A DNA stretch of 64,000 bases from Callorhinus ursinus. Taxonomy: Eukaryota; Chordata; Mammalia; Carnivora; Otariidae. The translations under genes and the position numbers were made by a program. This document shows, piece after piece, positions 12,002 to 22,563 of this stretch; positions within the stretch are counted from its first letter, which is position 1; each line of letters begins with the position of its first letter. The stretch covers positions 1,777,537 through 1,841,536 of the forward strand of contig NW_020312935.1 of the NCBI RefSeq assembly GCF_003265705.1, given 5' to 3'. Below the pieces are notes generated by a model. It saw only the letters and a list, made by a program, of their open reading frames with translations, searched no databases and was not told where the DNA came from.

Positions 12002-12051
<50 letters not shown>
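12002..12051. repeat. (CA)n microsatellite in PHLPP2 3' UTR
   Basis: About 25 uninterrupted CA units. In the PHLPP2 transcript this reads as (UG)n. Length is likely polymorphic. Confidence 0.95.
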
Positions 12052-12054
<3 letters not shown>

Positions 12055-13680
12055 TGTGGGGGCCGCTGAGGAGATGAGGACACATAACCATCTGAAGACA
12101 GACCATCCGGTTTTCTACTATTGCTTTAACAAAAACTTCAAAAACCCCCTCAAAGATATAAATAGATGGACAGACAGATCTATATATATCTCAACGCCAT
12201 CTTTAACATTTTGTTTCTCATACAGCAAATTCATGGTTCCACACTATTTTTTTAATTGTGAAAGTATTCTAAAAATTCAAAGCACATTCCCCATTGGGTA
12301 AAATCAAGCAATGTCAAAATTTTATAGGAGTTAAGTAGGAATTAGTTTCCTAAGTAAATCTTGTAATGGAAAAGGCAACAGAACAAACATGGAAGGAACT
12401 GTATTTTGCTAGGGTTATGTGGAAAGTGCAAAAATACAGTAAACCAGGTTTTCTGTAAGCTTAGGATTTTCTCAATTAAGTCTTTCTTCCATTAGTAATT
12501 GAGCCCAGTACTCTGAAACCATGTGAGGTGGATAAGCAGTTTTCAGAAGAGTACTCTGTTCAACATTAAAGATGTGAACTCAACTCATTTCCGACGCTTT
12601 AGAAAACCATCCCTCTGCTCTAGAGTAAGAAAAGGAGCAGGTCTAACCCATGAGCTCCGTTCGTCCATCTGCTCTCATTCAGCCTCAGTCCGTGCAGAGT
12701 CACCTGCTACACTTGAATGCGAGCAGCATCAGCCTTGGCCCTACACATGAGGAGGCTGGCCGCCAACTCCATCATATGTCATGGGAAGAGGCCAGTCCCC
12801 AAATACTTCTCTTGTGATCTGCGGGGCAATTCCTTGCAGGTGCCACATTTGTCAAGGAGTTGTTCTCTTTCTCTGGTTGGGGGAGAAGCAGTCTTAGTCC
12901 TCTCTCCTTCCCCATCTTCATCCCCAAAGATCGCACTCCCCCAGGTTTCTCAGGGGCTTTCCCAGTCTGCCCTCCAACAGGTCAAAGATTTCCCAGGGCC
13001 CTCCCTATACCCTCACAGAATGCTCCAACACCTGATGATCATTCTGTCTACAGACAAAGGTGCTGGGCTGCCTCTAAGAAGAATGGCTCGAGTGCAGATT
13101 CAAAAATAAAAAGTTCACAGTCAATGAAAAGTGCTCTCATTACATTACATACATAAATTATCTGATTGGTTCTACATTTCCAATAAACATCATTTCGAAA
13201 GGCTATATTCTCGTAGAGAAGAATGAAAAGCCATGTGACTAGTCACATCACATCCCATCAGTTAGGCTGAGATATAAGGTGATTTCTCTGTCACAGAGAT
13301 CCATCAGCAGCAATAAGTAAAGAGAATCAATCTTCAGTTATTTCCTCCACAGAAAGAGTCCCTTTCCTGCCCAGGCAGGCAAATTCTCAAATTATCCTAG
13401 GAGAGAAAGGGTTAATGGCAGGTGGTAGGACTGATACAGAACAACATCTGCTTTCTTCCCAGTAACTCTGGGAATTCCAATGCAGGTTAAATGTGAAACT
13501 TAACACTGATGGTGTTTACTAGCTTATCCGGAGCAAGACCCTGATAGCTCTCACCATGTTTGGCTCCAAGTTCTACCCCCCTCAGCTATGGTTTAGAAAT
13601 GCAGAGGCACAATGCCTCTGGAAGGACCCCTACCCCCACACTGCACAGCCTTCCCTAACCCTCCGGCTGCTGGGGGAGGG

Positions 13681-14835
13681 TTACAGAGCCGTGTCAAACT
13701 CCTCCGGGAGCTCGGTCCGATCCTCTTCGTTGGGCTCAGGCTCGGGCCTGCTTTCCTGGTGTTGCTTCATTTGCTCTTTCACTTCTTCTTCCAGGTCACG
13801 AGGTACAACAAACTGGTCCTCTGGCTCCAGCTGAGTGGGAGCAGCGAAGTAGCCAGTTTTCCTCTTGGGTGCTTCTGTGGCCACTTCGATGAGGTTCAGG
13901 CTATCTTGCAGGGGCACGATAGAGCCGTTCGAGAGTTTCTTTCCATACAGACAGGAAGTGGAGGGGGACTTCTGTAACTCCATCCTGTCCTTGCTCACTG
14001 GCAGAAGTATGCCACTATTCACACTGTTCTGTCTTCGGATCCCAAAAAACGATCCTCTAGCATGTTCCTCAGGACATGGGGTAGGAGAACTCTCTATAAG
14101 AGTGGGAGAGTTCTCAAGATCCCTTCCCCTACAGCAGTGGATATCCACTTCTACTTCTACTTTGCTGCCATTTGTTATGACACCTTCAACAGGCTGGTCG
14201 TCATCACTGTCCAGGCCATTGTCAGACTGGTTACTTGAGAAAGTCGCACAAGAAGGCTGGCGCTGAAACACCCCAGAGGTGGGTGTTGGATGGAGGCTGC
14301 AGCGCCTCTCTGGCCTTGGAAGCAAGCCAGCATCCAGCCCGACAGTGTTGTGTTCATCAGAAGCAGTGGACCCCACCTCACTGCTCACCTCTGAGGTGGA
14401 CATCTCGCTGCCAAACTCCGAGGCAATGCCACTACTGGAGGAAGGAGTGGTTGGCTTGGGGGGGTCCTTGATGATAGTGGTTGAAGCAAATCCCACAGGA
14501 CCCGGGAGGGTGAGCCCATTCATTTCACATGTGCACCCTTCCTCACCGATGTTCAAATAAACCACCATCGCCCCGACATTATCCTGACAACCATAGCTCT
14601 GGGCTAATGTGCACAGCTTCTTGGCAGCTGCTAATGGGTCTTGCACATGGCGTACTGCGTTGACAGCTTCTGTATATGACAAGTGTTCCCACAATGCTTT
14701 GTTTCCCAGAATCAGCAACTCATCTTGAATAGTAAGTGGAGTGGCAGATATGTGGGGCTTAGGGAGGATCCAAGGGTAGAGGTATGTACAGCCCAGCATC
14801 CGGGTACAGCAGGTTACCCCATTTACTTTGTTGTC
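13681..14835 (-). CDS. PHLPP2: PHLPP2 last coding exon: end of phosphatase domain and C-terminal tail
   Basis: Begins after GTCTCCTAG with [16 protein letters not shown] (about residue 940) and ends EEFDTAL plus stop at 13681-13683, 384 residues. The first ~95 residues complete the PP2C-like fold: [13 protein letters not shown] corresponds to the VNG..A.SRA.GD region, [16 protein letters not shown] to the DEF.I.A.DG.WD..S region with Asp-Gly replaced, and [16 protein letters not shown] keeps the C-terminal DN metal-site motif. The tail is Ser/Thr-rich ([18 protein letters not shown]), has an acidic DSDDD cluster, and finishes with the PDZ ligand DTAL, known in the family to bind NHERF-type scaffolds. 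Leu lies at the position numbered 1016 in human, where a Ser variant is known. Confidence 0.95.
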   Translation of the reverse strand, partial: DNKVNGVTCCTRMLGCTYLYPWILPKPHISATPLTIQDELLILGNKALWEHLSYTEAVNAVRHVQDPLAAAKKLCTLAQSYGCQDNVGAMVVYLNIGEEGCTCEMNGLTLPGPVGFASTTIIKDPPKPTTPSSSSGIASEFGSEMSTSEVSSEVGSTASDEHNTVGLDAGLLPRPERRCSLHPTPTSGVFQRQPSCATFSSNQSDNGLDSDDDQPVEGVITNGSKVEVEVDIHCCRGRDLENSPTLIESSPTPCPEEHARGSFFGIRRQNSVNSGILLPVSKDRMELQKSPSTSCLYGKKLSNGSIVPLQDSLNLIEVATEAPKRKTGYFAAPTQLEPEDQFVVPRDLEEEVKEQMKQHQESRPEPEPNEEDRTELPEEFDTAL

Positions 14836-15004
14836 CTAGGAGACAAGCAGAATGCAAATTCTGAGAAATAAGCAACAATGACATATAATTTTTATCTTAG
14901 ATCACAATGCCTAGGCTCTACAGTAAAAGAGAACAGACGTATGGCTTTTCCTCAGACCTCTATAATTTAAGTGGACTTACAAAAATGAAATGTACAGAAT
15001 TCTT

Positions 15005-15200
15005 TTTTTTTTTTTTAAGATTTTATTTATTTATTTGAGAGAGAGAGAGAATGAGAGAGAGCATGAGAGGGAAGAGGGTCAGAGGGAGAAGCAGACTCCC
15101 TGCTGAGCAGGGAGCCCGATGCGGGACTCGATCCCGGGACTCCAGGATCATGACCTGAGCCGAAGGCAGTCGCTTAACCAACTGAGCCACCCAGGCGCCC
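15005..15200 (-). mobile_element. CAN-SINE, young-looking
   Basis: tRNA-Lys-derived SINE in - orientation with a long T-run, then TTATTTATTTGAGAGAG, ending GAGCCACCCAGGCGCCC. It is flanked by a perfect 18-bp target-site duplication GAAATGTACAGAATTCTT (14987-15004 and 15201-15218). Confidence 0.95.
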
Positions 15201-15794
15201 GAAATGTACAGAATTCTTAAAGGACAAAATATCATGTGGTTATTATACCAAATAGTTCATAGGACTGAGGTTAAAACCAATTAAAATTAAGTGGCTAAAA
15301 GTTTATAGCACCTGCACCTCAAGAGATATTTGCTCACATGAAGCACAGGCCTCAGCACATCCTTAAATAGAGAAACATCTGTTAGAAAAACAATAAGCAG
15401 AACTGTCATTAGTTCTCCATCACCAGTATTCTCACAAAGGCCAAAACTCAGGTGGGTCACTAAAAATGATTTCTCATTAAAGGCACAGTAGGGACGGAAA
15501 AGATTCAGTTAGATACTAAATGGCTAAGAGAATCTTTGTAGCTAAAGCATTAAATGATCTCTACAGCTATTTAGTCTAGAAAAGTAAAGTCTGAAATCCA
15601 TAGCATAATTTACCTAATCTGTAAGGATTGTACCAGGAATGAATAGCAGATCAAGTCACAACTGATATAATTCTAAACTGAGAGGAAAAGGAATAATCCT
15701 ACTTGCTGTCATCTGCCAAATACTTTGTACTGATTTCTTTTCAAGATAAAATCAAACAAAACCCCTAAAGCCACCAATATATTTGTTTCAGAGT

Positions 15795-15975
15795 TGTGGT
15801 GATTCTCTGGGTGAAAATCTTGGCTCTCTCGTTTACCAGAATTTGTCACAAACTCCTTAAGTTTTATTTTTCTCATCTGTAAAATGGAAATAAAAGCACT
15901 TCTTTCATGGGGATTATTGTGAAAATTAAATAAAATAATAGTGTCAAGTGCTTAGCAAACAATACATGCCTGAGG
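15795..15975 (+). repeat. MIR-like SINE remnant
   Basis: Shows the MIR core and tail pattern: CTCATCTGTAAAATGGAAAT, then a GTGAAAATTAAATAAAATAA segment and CAAGTGCTTAGCAAAC. Old and diverged. Confidence 0.6.
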
Positions 15976-16005
15976 TTAAACTGACATTTTAAGAGTAATT
16001 CTTGC

Positions 16006-16210
16006 AAGGGGCGCCGGGGTGGCTCAGTCGTTAAGCGTCTGCCTTCGGCTCAGGTCATGATCCCAGTGTCTTGGGATCGAGCCCCGTATCTGGCTCCCTG
16101 CTCCACGGGAAGCCTGCTTCTCCTGCTCCCGCTCCCCCTGCTTGTGTTCCCTCTTTCACTGTGTCTCTCTCTGTCAAATAATAAATGAAATCTTAAAACA
16201 AAACAAAAAA
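16006..16210 (+). mobile_element. CAN-SINE
   Basis: Full-length + orientation copy (GGGGCGCCGGGGTGGCTCAG start, A-rich tail). Perfect 15-bp duplication AAGAGTAATTCTTGC at 15991-16005 and 16211-16225. Confidence 0.95.
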
Positions 16211-16624
16211 AAGAGTAATTCTTGCTTGCCTACGGCATCCCAAGAAGAACCAACACAACATCATCTAAATTCTGGAAAAAGAGATTAATCAAACACAAAG
16301 TTATCTTTTATCTTTCATTTGTTTTGACTGAAAGACCTTCCTGAGACTAATACCTCAGTATTCCAGAATCTTCTTAGTATCAACCCACATTGTAATGGTC
16401 CTTTTTTTTGGTTTTGTGTTCCTTGGGTGGAATTCTGACAGGACAGACAGCCTAGAAACGGACCCACACAAATACGGTCCCACTGACGGCTGCCAAAGGA
16501 GCAAGGGCAGTTCCACGGAGAAAGGACTCGTCTGGTCAGTGAATACTGCGGCAACAGCGGGATGTCCACATGCAAAAAGGAAAAAGGACTCTAGACACTG
16601 AGATTACATCTGTCACAGATTAAT

Positions 16625-17110
16625 TAAAAAGAGATCACAGACCTAAATTAAACCAGGAAACTTCTAGAAGCTAACACAGAAGAAAATCTGGGTGACCTTG
16701 AATTTGGCAATGAGTTTGTAAACACCAAAAGCATGAGCCCATGAAAGAAAAAAAATGGTAAGTGGGACTTCATTCAAACTAAAAACTTCTTGGGGCGCCT
16801 GGCTGGCTCAGTCAGTAGAGCATGTGACTCTTGATCTCAGGGTCATGAGTTCAAGCTCCACACTGGGTGTGGAGTGTACTTAAGAAAAAAATGTTTAAAA
16901 ATTAAAAAAAATTCACATTAAAACTTGTGCTTTGCAAACAACACTGTGAAAGGAGTGAAAAGACAGACACGGACTGGGAGAAAGTATGTGCAAAACACAT
17001 GTCTGATAAGGACCTGTATCCAAAATACACAAAGAACTCTTAAAACTCAACAACAAAGAAACAATTAAAAATGGGCAAAGCATCTGAGCAAAATTCCGCT
17101 TTGCAGTAAA
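16625..17110 (+). mobile_element. L1 ORF2 3'-end fragment split by a SINE
   Basis: Degenerate L1 sequence matching the end of ORF2 as I know it (CATGAAAGAAAAAAAATGG, GACTGGGAGAAAGTATGTGC, AAAATACACAAAGAACTCTT). A short older SINE at about 16793-16915 interrupts it. No intact reading frame. Confidence 0.75.
16793..16915 (+). mobile_element. Short older CAN-SINE inside L1
   Basis: GGGGCGCCTGGCTGGCTCAG followed by the B-box-like GGGTCATGAGTTCAAGCTCC and an ACTTAAG end with a short A-rich tail. This type lacks the long CT-rich 3' region of the larger copies. Confidence 0.85.
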
Positions 17111-17636
17111 CAATGTTCACATACAATTGCTAAAGTCTCTTTGAAAGCAAAAATGTGATGCTAATTACTAAAAAAGGAGACAAGCTATAAAACAGTAGAG
17201 ATACTGATGCTTCGTTATTAAAAAACAAAACAAAATTAAAACCACCAGACCATACTAAGCCACACATAATATAAACAGTAAAAATATTTTAAAACTTTGC
17301 ATTTCAGAACAGGGATGTCAGACTGTAGAATTTTTTCTTCTTCTATTTGGAATAATAAACCAGAGGAGTTGGAAATTAATCAAGGGAGATATTTACATTC
17401 ATTTTACATGCTAGCTATACATCTGAAGGATGACAAATTAGGATTTTTCATTTCTAATTTGTCTTTTCTTTTTGTCAGTCATTGACTATTCATTAGATTT
17501 TCTTCTAGTACTATTATCTGGATTAGATACAAATTACCAGGCTTGAGAGGAAGAAAATGGACCCTGAGTGCCTGTATGCAGGGCAGCATTCACTAGATTT
17601 GGGAAGCAGAAGTAACTGGTAGAGAGCGAGGTTCAC

Positions 17637-17868
17637 CTCTGTTATGATGGCTTTCTGGGCCTTCACCCTTTGAGCCTCCTCTGGGTCCTGCTCCAGGCTG
17701 AAGACTTTAGAGAGGGGCACTGGTTTCCCACTGCGGCACAGGACCGCTTGGCATGTGCCAACGTTGGCTACAGTCAGGCTAAAACTACTTGTTGGGTCGG
17801 CAGTGTCAGGGCGGATGTAACAAAGGAGAGCGGAGGAGCCCAGCTTCTGGCCAGCCATTCCCAATTTC
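17637..17868 (-). CDS. PHLPP2: PHLPP2 exon: phosphatase domain, central part
   Basis: Acceptor TAAACAG completes an Arg codon (AG|G); the exon then reads [20 protein letters not shown] and ends KAIITE at donor GTGAAC, phase 0. It covers about residues 863-939. GSSALLCYI matches the G(S/T)TA strand of PP2C enzymes, and [19 protein letters not shown] matches the ANVGDSRAVL strand-turn-strand, with the usual Asp-Ser replaced by Thr-Cys, a PHLPP hallmark. The donor is weaker than consensus. Confidence 0.95.
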
Positions 17869-18127
17869 CTGTTTAGAAAAAAAAAGAAAACGAAGTTTTC
17901 AAAGTAAGTGGCAGTCCTTCATGTCCACGCCTTCCTTGTTTCTCTGCCACGTGACTGTGAGCCAGCCACCCCGTGTTCACCTGAAGGCAGGCTCTTACTA
18001 CAGGACATGCCTTCCACGCTCACCCGACTGAGAAGAGATTTTACAAACAGGCTGAGGGTAGAGGGAGACAGTGAAGATAACAGCTTTCTCTACGGCTTCT
18101 GCTTGTGTCTGATCACAGAGTGTTTTT

Positions 18128-18315
18128 CATTCAGTCATTTTCAACTTCGGCACATCAGAGTCACCTGGAGGGCTCATTAAACCAGATGGCTGGGCTCTCT
18201 CCCCAGAGTTTCTGAGGCAGTGGGTAAGGGGCTGGGCCCAGTAATCTGCACTTCTAACAAGTTCCCAGTGATGCTGAGGGTGCTGCTCCTAGAACACCAC
18301 TTTGAGAACCACTCA
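18128..18315 (-). mobile_element. MER5A (hAT-Charlie) DNA transposon remnant
   Basis: On the - strand it starts AGTGGTTCTCAAAGTGGT and contains CATCACTGGGAACTTGTTAG and CCAGGTGACTCTGATG, diagnostic of MER5A. The terminal inverted repeats are partly preserved. Confidence 0.85.
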
Positions 18316-19124
18316 CTTAGGCTGTAAGTTCCTCGAAAGAAGGAGCACGCTCTTCCTTCTGTATCTCCCATACACATGGCATCCATCCTCTAGTGCATGG
18401 CACACAGTGCTAAGCACAGAGCAGATACTCTGAGAAAGATCTGGTTGCAAATTCCAGCTCTGCCATTTGCTCACTGCAGATCCACAGCAAGGTATTTTTC
18501 TGATAAAATACCCACTTCTTTGGCTTGTTTGGAAAATTAAAGATATGGTATGAGAAAGACAGATTGGTCTTCTGCCTGGCTCTTGGGGGTGCTTCATAAA
18601 CCGAGTTCTCTTTCCCAAACTCTTTATTTGACCAAGTTCCTAGCTCAATTCTATTACTGAAAAATAGATTCCTTTCCCAACATCTGTGCTTTGTGTTATA
18701 ATGAGATAGTACCAGCTCGGGCGCCAGACTATTCCATCTCAATCTCAATGATATAAGGTTACAACCCCTCAGTTGTGTATAGCCTTCACACAGCCCACCT
18801 GATGTACTTGATGCTGTATTAGCTACCGAGAGATTTTCAATAGTTTGGTTATATAGAGTTTTTGCCCTTAAGTGGCTGAGAAAATTAATTGGTAAATCCC
18901 CAATAGTAAGTATTCTAAATACACAAATCTGATCAGTGCTTAACCTTTTGTAGGTCACTGACTCTTTGTGAAGAATCTTACAAAAGCTTACACCATCTTC
19001 CTTCCCCTGAATGTACAAATGCACTTATGCACACACAACCTTCTACACACGATTTCTGGGTTTTCCAGATCCTCAGCAACCTCTGGGTTCAACAGGGAAA
19101 ACAGATGGCTCTACAGGCTCTTTA

Positions 19125-19330
19125 TTTTTTTTTATTTTTTAAAAGATTTTATTTATTTATTTGACAGAGAGAGACACAGCAAGAGAGGGAACACAAGCAG
19201 GGGGAGTGGGAGAGGGAGAAGCAGGCTTCCCACGGAACAGGAAGCCCAATGCGGGGCTTGATCCCAGGACCCTGGGATCACGACCTGAGCCGAAGGCAGA
19301 CGCTTAACGCCTGAACCAGCCAGGCGCCCC
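19125..19330 (-). mobile_element. CAN-SINE
   Basis: - orientation, from T-rich AAAGATTTTATTTATTTATT to CAGCCAGGCGCCCC. Flanked by ACAGGCTCTTTA at 19113-19124 and 19334-19345. Confidence 0.9.
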
Positions 19331-19361
19331 TCCACAGGCTCTTTAAAGGACCAAAGTCCCC

Positions 19362-19552
19362 GGGCCCCTGGGTGGCTCAGTAAGTAAAGCGCCTGCCTTC
19401 AGCTCAGGTTGTGATCTCAGGGTCCTGGGATCAAGCCCTGCATTGCATGGGGCTCCGCACTCAGCAGGGAGTCTGCTTCTCCAATCTCCCTCTGCCCCTC
19501 CCCCTGCTCATGCTTTCTCTTTCTCTCAAATAAAAATCTTAAAATAAATAAA
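19362..19552 (+). mobile_element. CAN-SINE
   Basis: + orientation copy with an 18-bp perfect duplication TAAAGGACCAAAGTCCCC at 19344-19361 and 19553-19570. It lies head-to-head with the preceding copy. Confidence 0.93.
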
Positions 19553-19728
19553 TAAAGGACCAAAGTCCCCACGTTCCTCTGTGCTGATACAGAGAGCAGT
19601 CATAGCAGAAGGATCAAGGTCTCACCTTGATCCTGTACCTATAAATTTAGACCCTGACCTTCTGGCTTAGTGAGATTTACTTTCCAAAAGTAGAACTGAG
19701 TTAGGGATTATTCAACCCACCTGCTTAC

Positions 19729-19923
19729 CTGTGAGATACCAAGAAGGTGTTAGCCATGAAAACCGTGTCATTTGTCGACTGCTGTACTTCTTCCAGAAGC
19801 ACATCTGCCATCGTGCACTGGAGTAGGCGAGGGAGCTCTTCATTTCGGTCCCCGTCAAACATGCCATACACAGCGCCCACCCCCTCTGCAAAGTTATCCA
19901 CAGCTAGGGCAGAGACACACAGC
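19729..19923 (-). CDS. PHLPP2: PHLPP2 exon: start of phosphatase domain core
   Basis: Acceptor TGTTACAG completes a Lys codon, then [20 protein letters not shown]; it ends FLVSHR with the last Arg codon split AG|G at donor GTAAGC. It covers about residues 798-861. [20 protein letters not shown] replaces the classic FAVYDGHGG loop of PP2C enzymes and keeps the first Asp-Gly but not the His-Gly-Gly. The Asp of ALAVD falls at position 806, which I recall as a residue mutated to inactivate human PHLPP2. The exon is phase-2 symmetric (195 nt). Confidence 0.96.
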
Positions 19924-20725
19924 CTGTAACACAAACAGGATAAAAACCAACATCAGAGCAAGTTACGTTAAAAGGATTATTCTCCAGGGAGCCTTCTTTG
20001 AAAAGTATTAATTAAGGGTGGAAAAAACAGTAGTAAATTCTAATCTACACATGAAAACAGTATTAGGTAATTAGTAGCACCTGAAAGAGCTGATGTCCTA
20101 AGAAACAGAGGAATTCAGCCACACTCAGGGGCAGTACATACTTGCTTTGCAGTGCTGCCAAAGGCTGGAAAGATTCAAAGTTTTCCCTTAGTAGGGATTA
20201 AGGACTAGTATGGTCAACATCCTTCAGCCAAAGACCCCCAGGAGCACAACTATGGTGGAATGAGTTGGGCTTATTATGCCTTGCAGGAAGGGAGAACGTG
20301 TGCCATGGAAGTCCACGGTGAATAGGTAAGAGCGTGCTGGAAAGAACCCACTACAGGATTTGGGCTTTGGTTGGGTCATTTTGGGGAAGGTCTAATGAAG
20401 TGGACCAAGATTAGGTGCTGTCAGAAAGTGGGGCCCTTCTATGGTTGGATATCTCAGTAAATCTTATCTATAGGGAAAGATGATTAGCATGAGGAGAAAG
20501 TAGCAGTCACCATTTTAGCTGTGAGAGGGTGTGTGTGATATTTTGTGGACTGTGCATTCATTTTGTTTCTGTGTCACTGCACCATGGTCTCAGAGGGGTC
20601 TTCTCTGATGCCAGCATTCTATGATGTGCTTAAGTGCCCCAGGAATCAATATGGCCCAGCTTTCAGCATCAGATCAGACGTCAGGGGCTGCCTTTTTAAT
20701 TTCTTTCCATGGCCAAGATACTCAC
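19924..20725 (-). other. PHLPP2: PHLPP2 intron without clear repeats
   Basis: About 0.8 kb of unique-looking sequence. No SINE, exon or motif that I can name. Confidence 0.6.
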
Positions 20726-20836
20726 TTATTTCTCTGCCCTGCCATCTCGGCCAGTCCATGGCTCCAGAAGGTCGATGTAACTGTAGGATCGGTGGTTGGC
20801 AAAGGTTTCTGATCGATTTTCAAGGTGGTGATGTGG
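20726..20836 (-). CDS. PHLPP2: PHLPP2 exon: linker from LRRs into phosphatase domain
   Basis: Acceptor CTTCCCACAG adds the third base of a Ser codon, then [16 protein letters not shown] and [14 protein letters not shown], ending AA| at donor GTGAGT. It covers about residues 761-796. 111 nt, phase-2 symmetric. [16 protein letters not shown] corresponds to the G....MQG.R..MEDA entry strand of PP2C enzymes. Confidence 0.95.
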   Translation of the reverse strand, partial: PHHHLENRSETFANHRSYSYIDLLEPWTGRDGRAEK

Positions 20837-21465
20837 CTGTGGGAAGTGCAGGAAGGGAAGATGACACCACACAGGCTTCTGTGTTTCCCAAGAACTATCC
20901 CAAAAGAACATGTGTTTTTATAAAATCATCTGCTGACAGACCAAGATTCATCTCCAGAGAGAACGGAAGGAAAGTAGTGTGCTGACCCATGGGCCAAGAA
21001 GGAGGAGAAAGGAAAAGGGTAGGAGGAAGAAATAGGGGCCAAATATTGTGGCAATCGGTACTGTTCATTTCAATGAAAAACCGAGCACATCCAAAGATTT
21101 CAAAGTCTTAGCCCACTATCTACTTAAATATTCTGATACAATGGAGGCTTGGTACAATGAGTGAGGTTGCATTATCTCTTCGATGATGTAATGCAATGTA
21201 ATCCGTGCCACCTAAAATGTCTATGTGAAAATATTCAGTGTGTGGCTGAGCAGTGCCCATGATGCTGAGTTCTGATATAAATGGGCTGTCTACTAGACAG
21301 AATATCTATCCATAACTGAATTAAGTAAAAGAACGGAGGGGCTCTATGGCCTGATTCATTCTCTTCCTTTAATTCATCAAGATCCCTACACACCTCTATA
21401 GGAGATCCACACATGGCTGGTGGAACTAAGAGCACATGTGGATTCAATTTCAAAATTTTTCCTAC
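20837..21465 (-). other. PHLPP2: PHLPP2 intron without clear repeats
   Basis: About 0.6 kb with no recognisable SINE or exon; purine-rich near 20990-21040. Confidence 0.6.
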
Positions 21466-21596
21466 CTAAATGTGTCCAGCGTCTTGTGTTCCAGAACCAG
21501 ATTCGTATTTCCGGTCAGGTCAAGGTCTTGTAAAGTAGCAGGCAGAGCCTCCGGAATCAGGATTTCTGTCAAGTCATTGCAACTTAGGTCTACAAA
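21466..21596 (-). CDS. PHLPP2: PHLPP2 exon: last LRRs
   Basis: Acceptor CCTCTCAG, phase 0, reads [20 protein letters not shown] then [19 protein letters not shown] and ends with AG| of a Ser codon at the unusual donor GTAGGA. It covers about residues 717-759. Two consecutive LxxLxLxxN cores mark the final leucine-rich repeats. Confidence 0.96.
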
Positions 21597-21797
21597 CTGA
21601 GAGGAAAATGGGGAAATCAAAAGAGAATACATCACAGACAGCGAATTCTTAACTCCCTAACACTCAGTCCCCTACTATATCCTCAAAGGAAAGAATTTCT
21701 TCCCAGGAATCGATTAAATCTATTGTGATCCCGAACTGCCGAGAAGAGAAGACCCGCCATTTCCCCAGCAGGACACCATTCCATCACAGAAAAGTAC

Positions 21798-21960
21798 CTG
21801 GATCTGAGGCAGCTGCAGTATTTCTGGGAAAATGCTGATGTTGTTGGAGTGTGCCACAAGGGTGTGAAGCCTTTTGCAGTTGCCTATGGTCGTGGGAATG
21901 GTTTTAAGCTTGTTGCCACTCAGGTTCAGTTCCTCCAGTTGCTCCAATTTATTTAGTTTG
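21798..21960 (-). CDS. PHLPP2: PHLPP2 exon: LRRs
   Basis: Acceptor TTTCTTTTTCAG completes a Ser codon, then [20 protein letters not shown] and ends ILQLPQIQ, phase 0, at the non-consensus donor GTACTT. It covers about residues 663-716. LRR cores [11 protein letters not shown] and [11 protein letters not shown] are visible. Confidence 0.96.
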
Positions 21961-22360
21961 CTGAAAAAGAAACAGCCACGTAGCATGGTGCACCCCCAAC
22001 AGGCAGCCGCCAAGCCGGGGTGAGGTGGCCTGGCCCACCTGCCAGAGGGCTGATCGGAATCCAACAGCCAGACGCCAGCAAAGGGAACGGCTCCCCAAGG
22101 TGACTGCTCTCCGAGTCTCAGCCTACCCTGCCTCCCACTGGGTCTCGAGGGTGGAAGCTTCCCTTGCTTCTCCTATAGCTGTTGGATCTTGTGGGTATGA
22201 ACATCTTCCTGTGATCTGACTTACGGGAAGAGGCTGAATCAGCACTGGCCCACGGTTGGTAGATGACTATGGTACTTGCTTGGCCACTAACTAGCTGCAA
22301 AATACTGCATAATTTAATGTCATTGGGCATCAACATCCTCAGCTATAAAATAAACAAGTT

Positions 22361-22563
22361 GGGGCGCCTACGTGGCTCAGTTGGTTAAGCAACTGCCTTC
22401 GGCTCAGGTCATGATCCTGGAGTCCGGGGATCGAGTCCCACATTGGTCTCCCTGCTCAGCAGGGAGTCTGCTTCTCCCTCTGACCCTCCCTCCTCTCATG
22501 TGCTCTCTCTCTCTCTCATTCTCTCTTTCAAATAAATAAATAAATAAAATCTTTAAAAAAAAA
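22361..22563 (+). mobile_element. CAN-SINE
   Basis: Begins GGGGCGCCTACGTGGCTCAG. The body carries the CCTGGAGTCCGGGGATCGAG variant of the 'CTCCAGG' subfamily and the tail is (AAAT)n. A short duplication AAACAAGTT flanks it. Confidence 0.9.

Larger units (their letters stand above)
9680..13680 (-). other. PHLPP2: PHLPP2 3' UTR
   Basis: Roughly 4 kb after the PHLPP2 stop carries no recognisable SINE or L1, unlike everything around it, which fits purifying selection on a long 3' UTR. Reading the - strand, AATAAA hexamers occur at 9720-9725 and 9687-9692, with further ones around 9963-9972; the lowest cluster is my best guess for the end. The UTR contains a (TG)n repeat in transcript sense (12002-12051) and two GCACTTT heptamers (12423-12429 and 13128-13134) that match the miR-17-family seed. 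The exact end is uncertain. Confidence 0.6.
14836..17636 (-). other. PHLPP2: PHLPP2 intron before the last exon
   Basis: No exon seen. It contains two full SINEs, one short older SINE, a MIR-like stretch near 15800-15975 (CTCATCTGTAAAATGGAAAT) and an L1 fragment at 16625-17110. Confidence 0.7.
17869..19728 (-). other. PHLPP2: PHLPP2 intron with MER5A and head-to-head SINE pair
   Basis: Contains a MER5A remnant at 18128-18315 and two SINEs in opposite orientation whose heads are only 31 bases apart (19125-19330 and 19362-19552). The second ends about 175 bases from the neighbouring exon. No additional exon recognised. Confidence 0.7.

Noticed and set aside
12002..12051. Regular CA units considered as a CRISPR-like or satellite array
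   Set aside because: It is a plain dinucleotide microsatellite; no repeat-spacer structure exists anywhere in the window.
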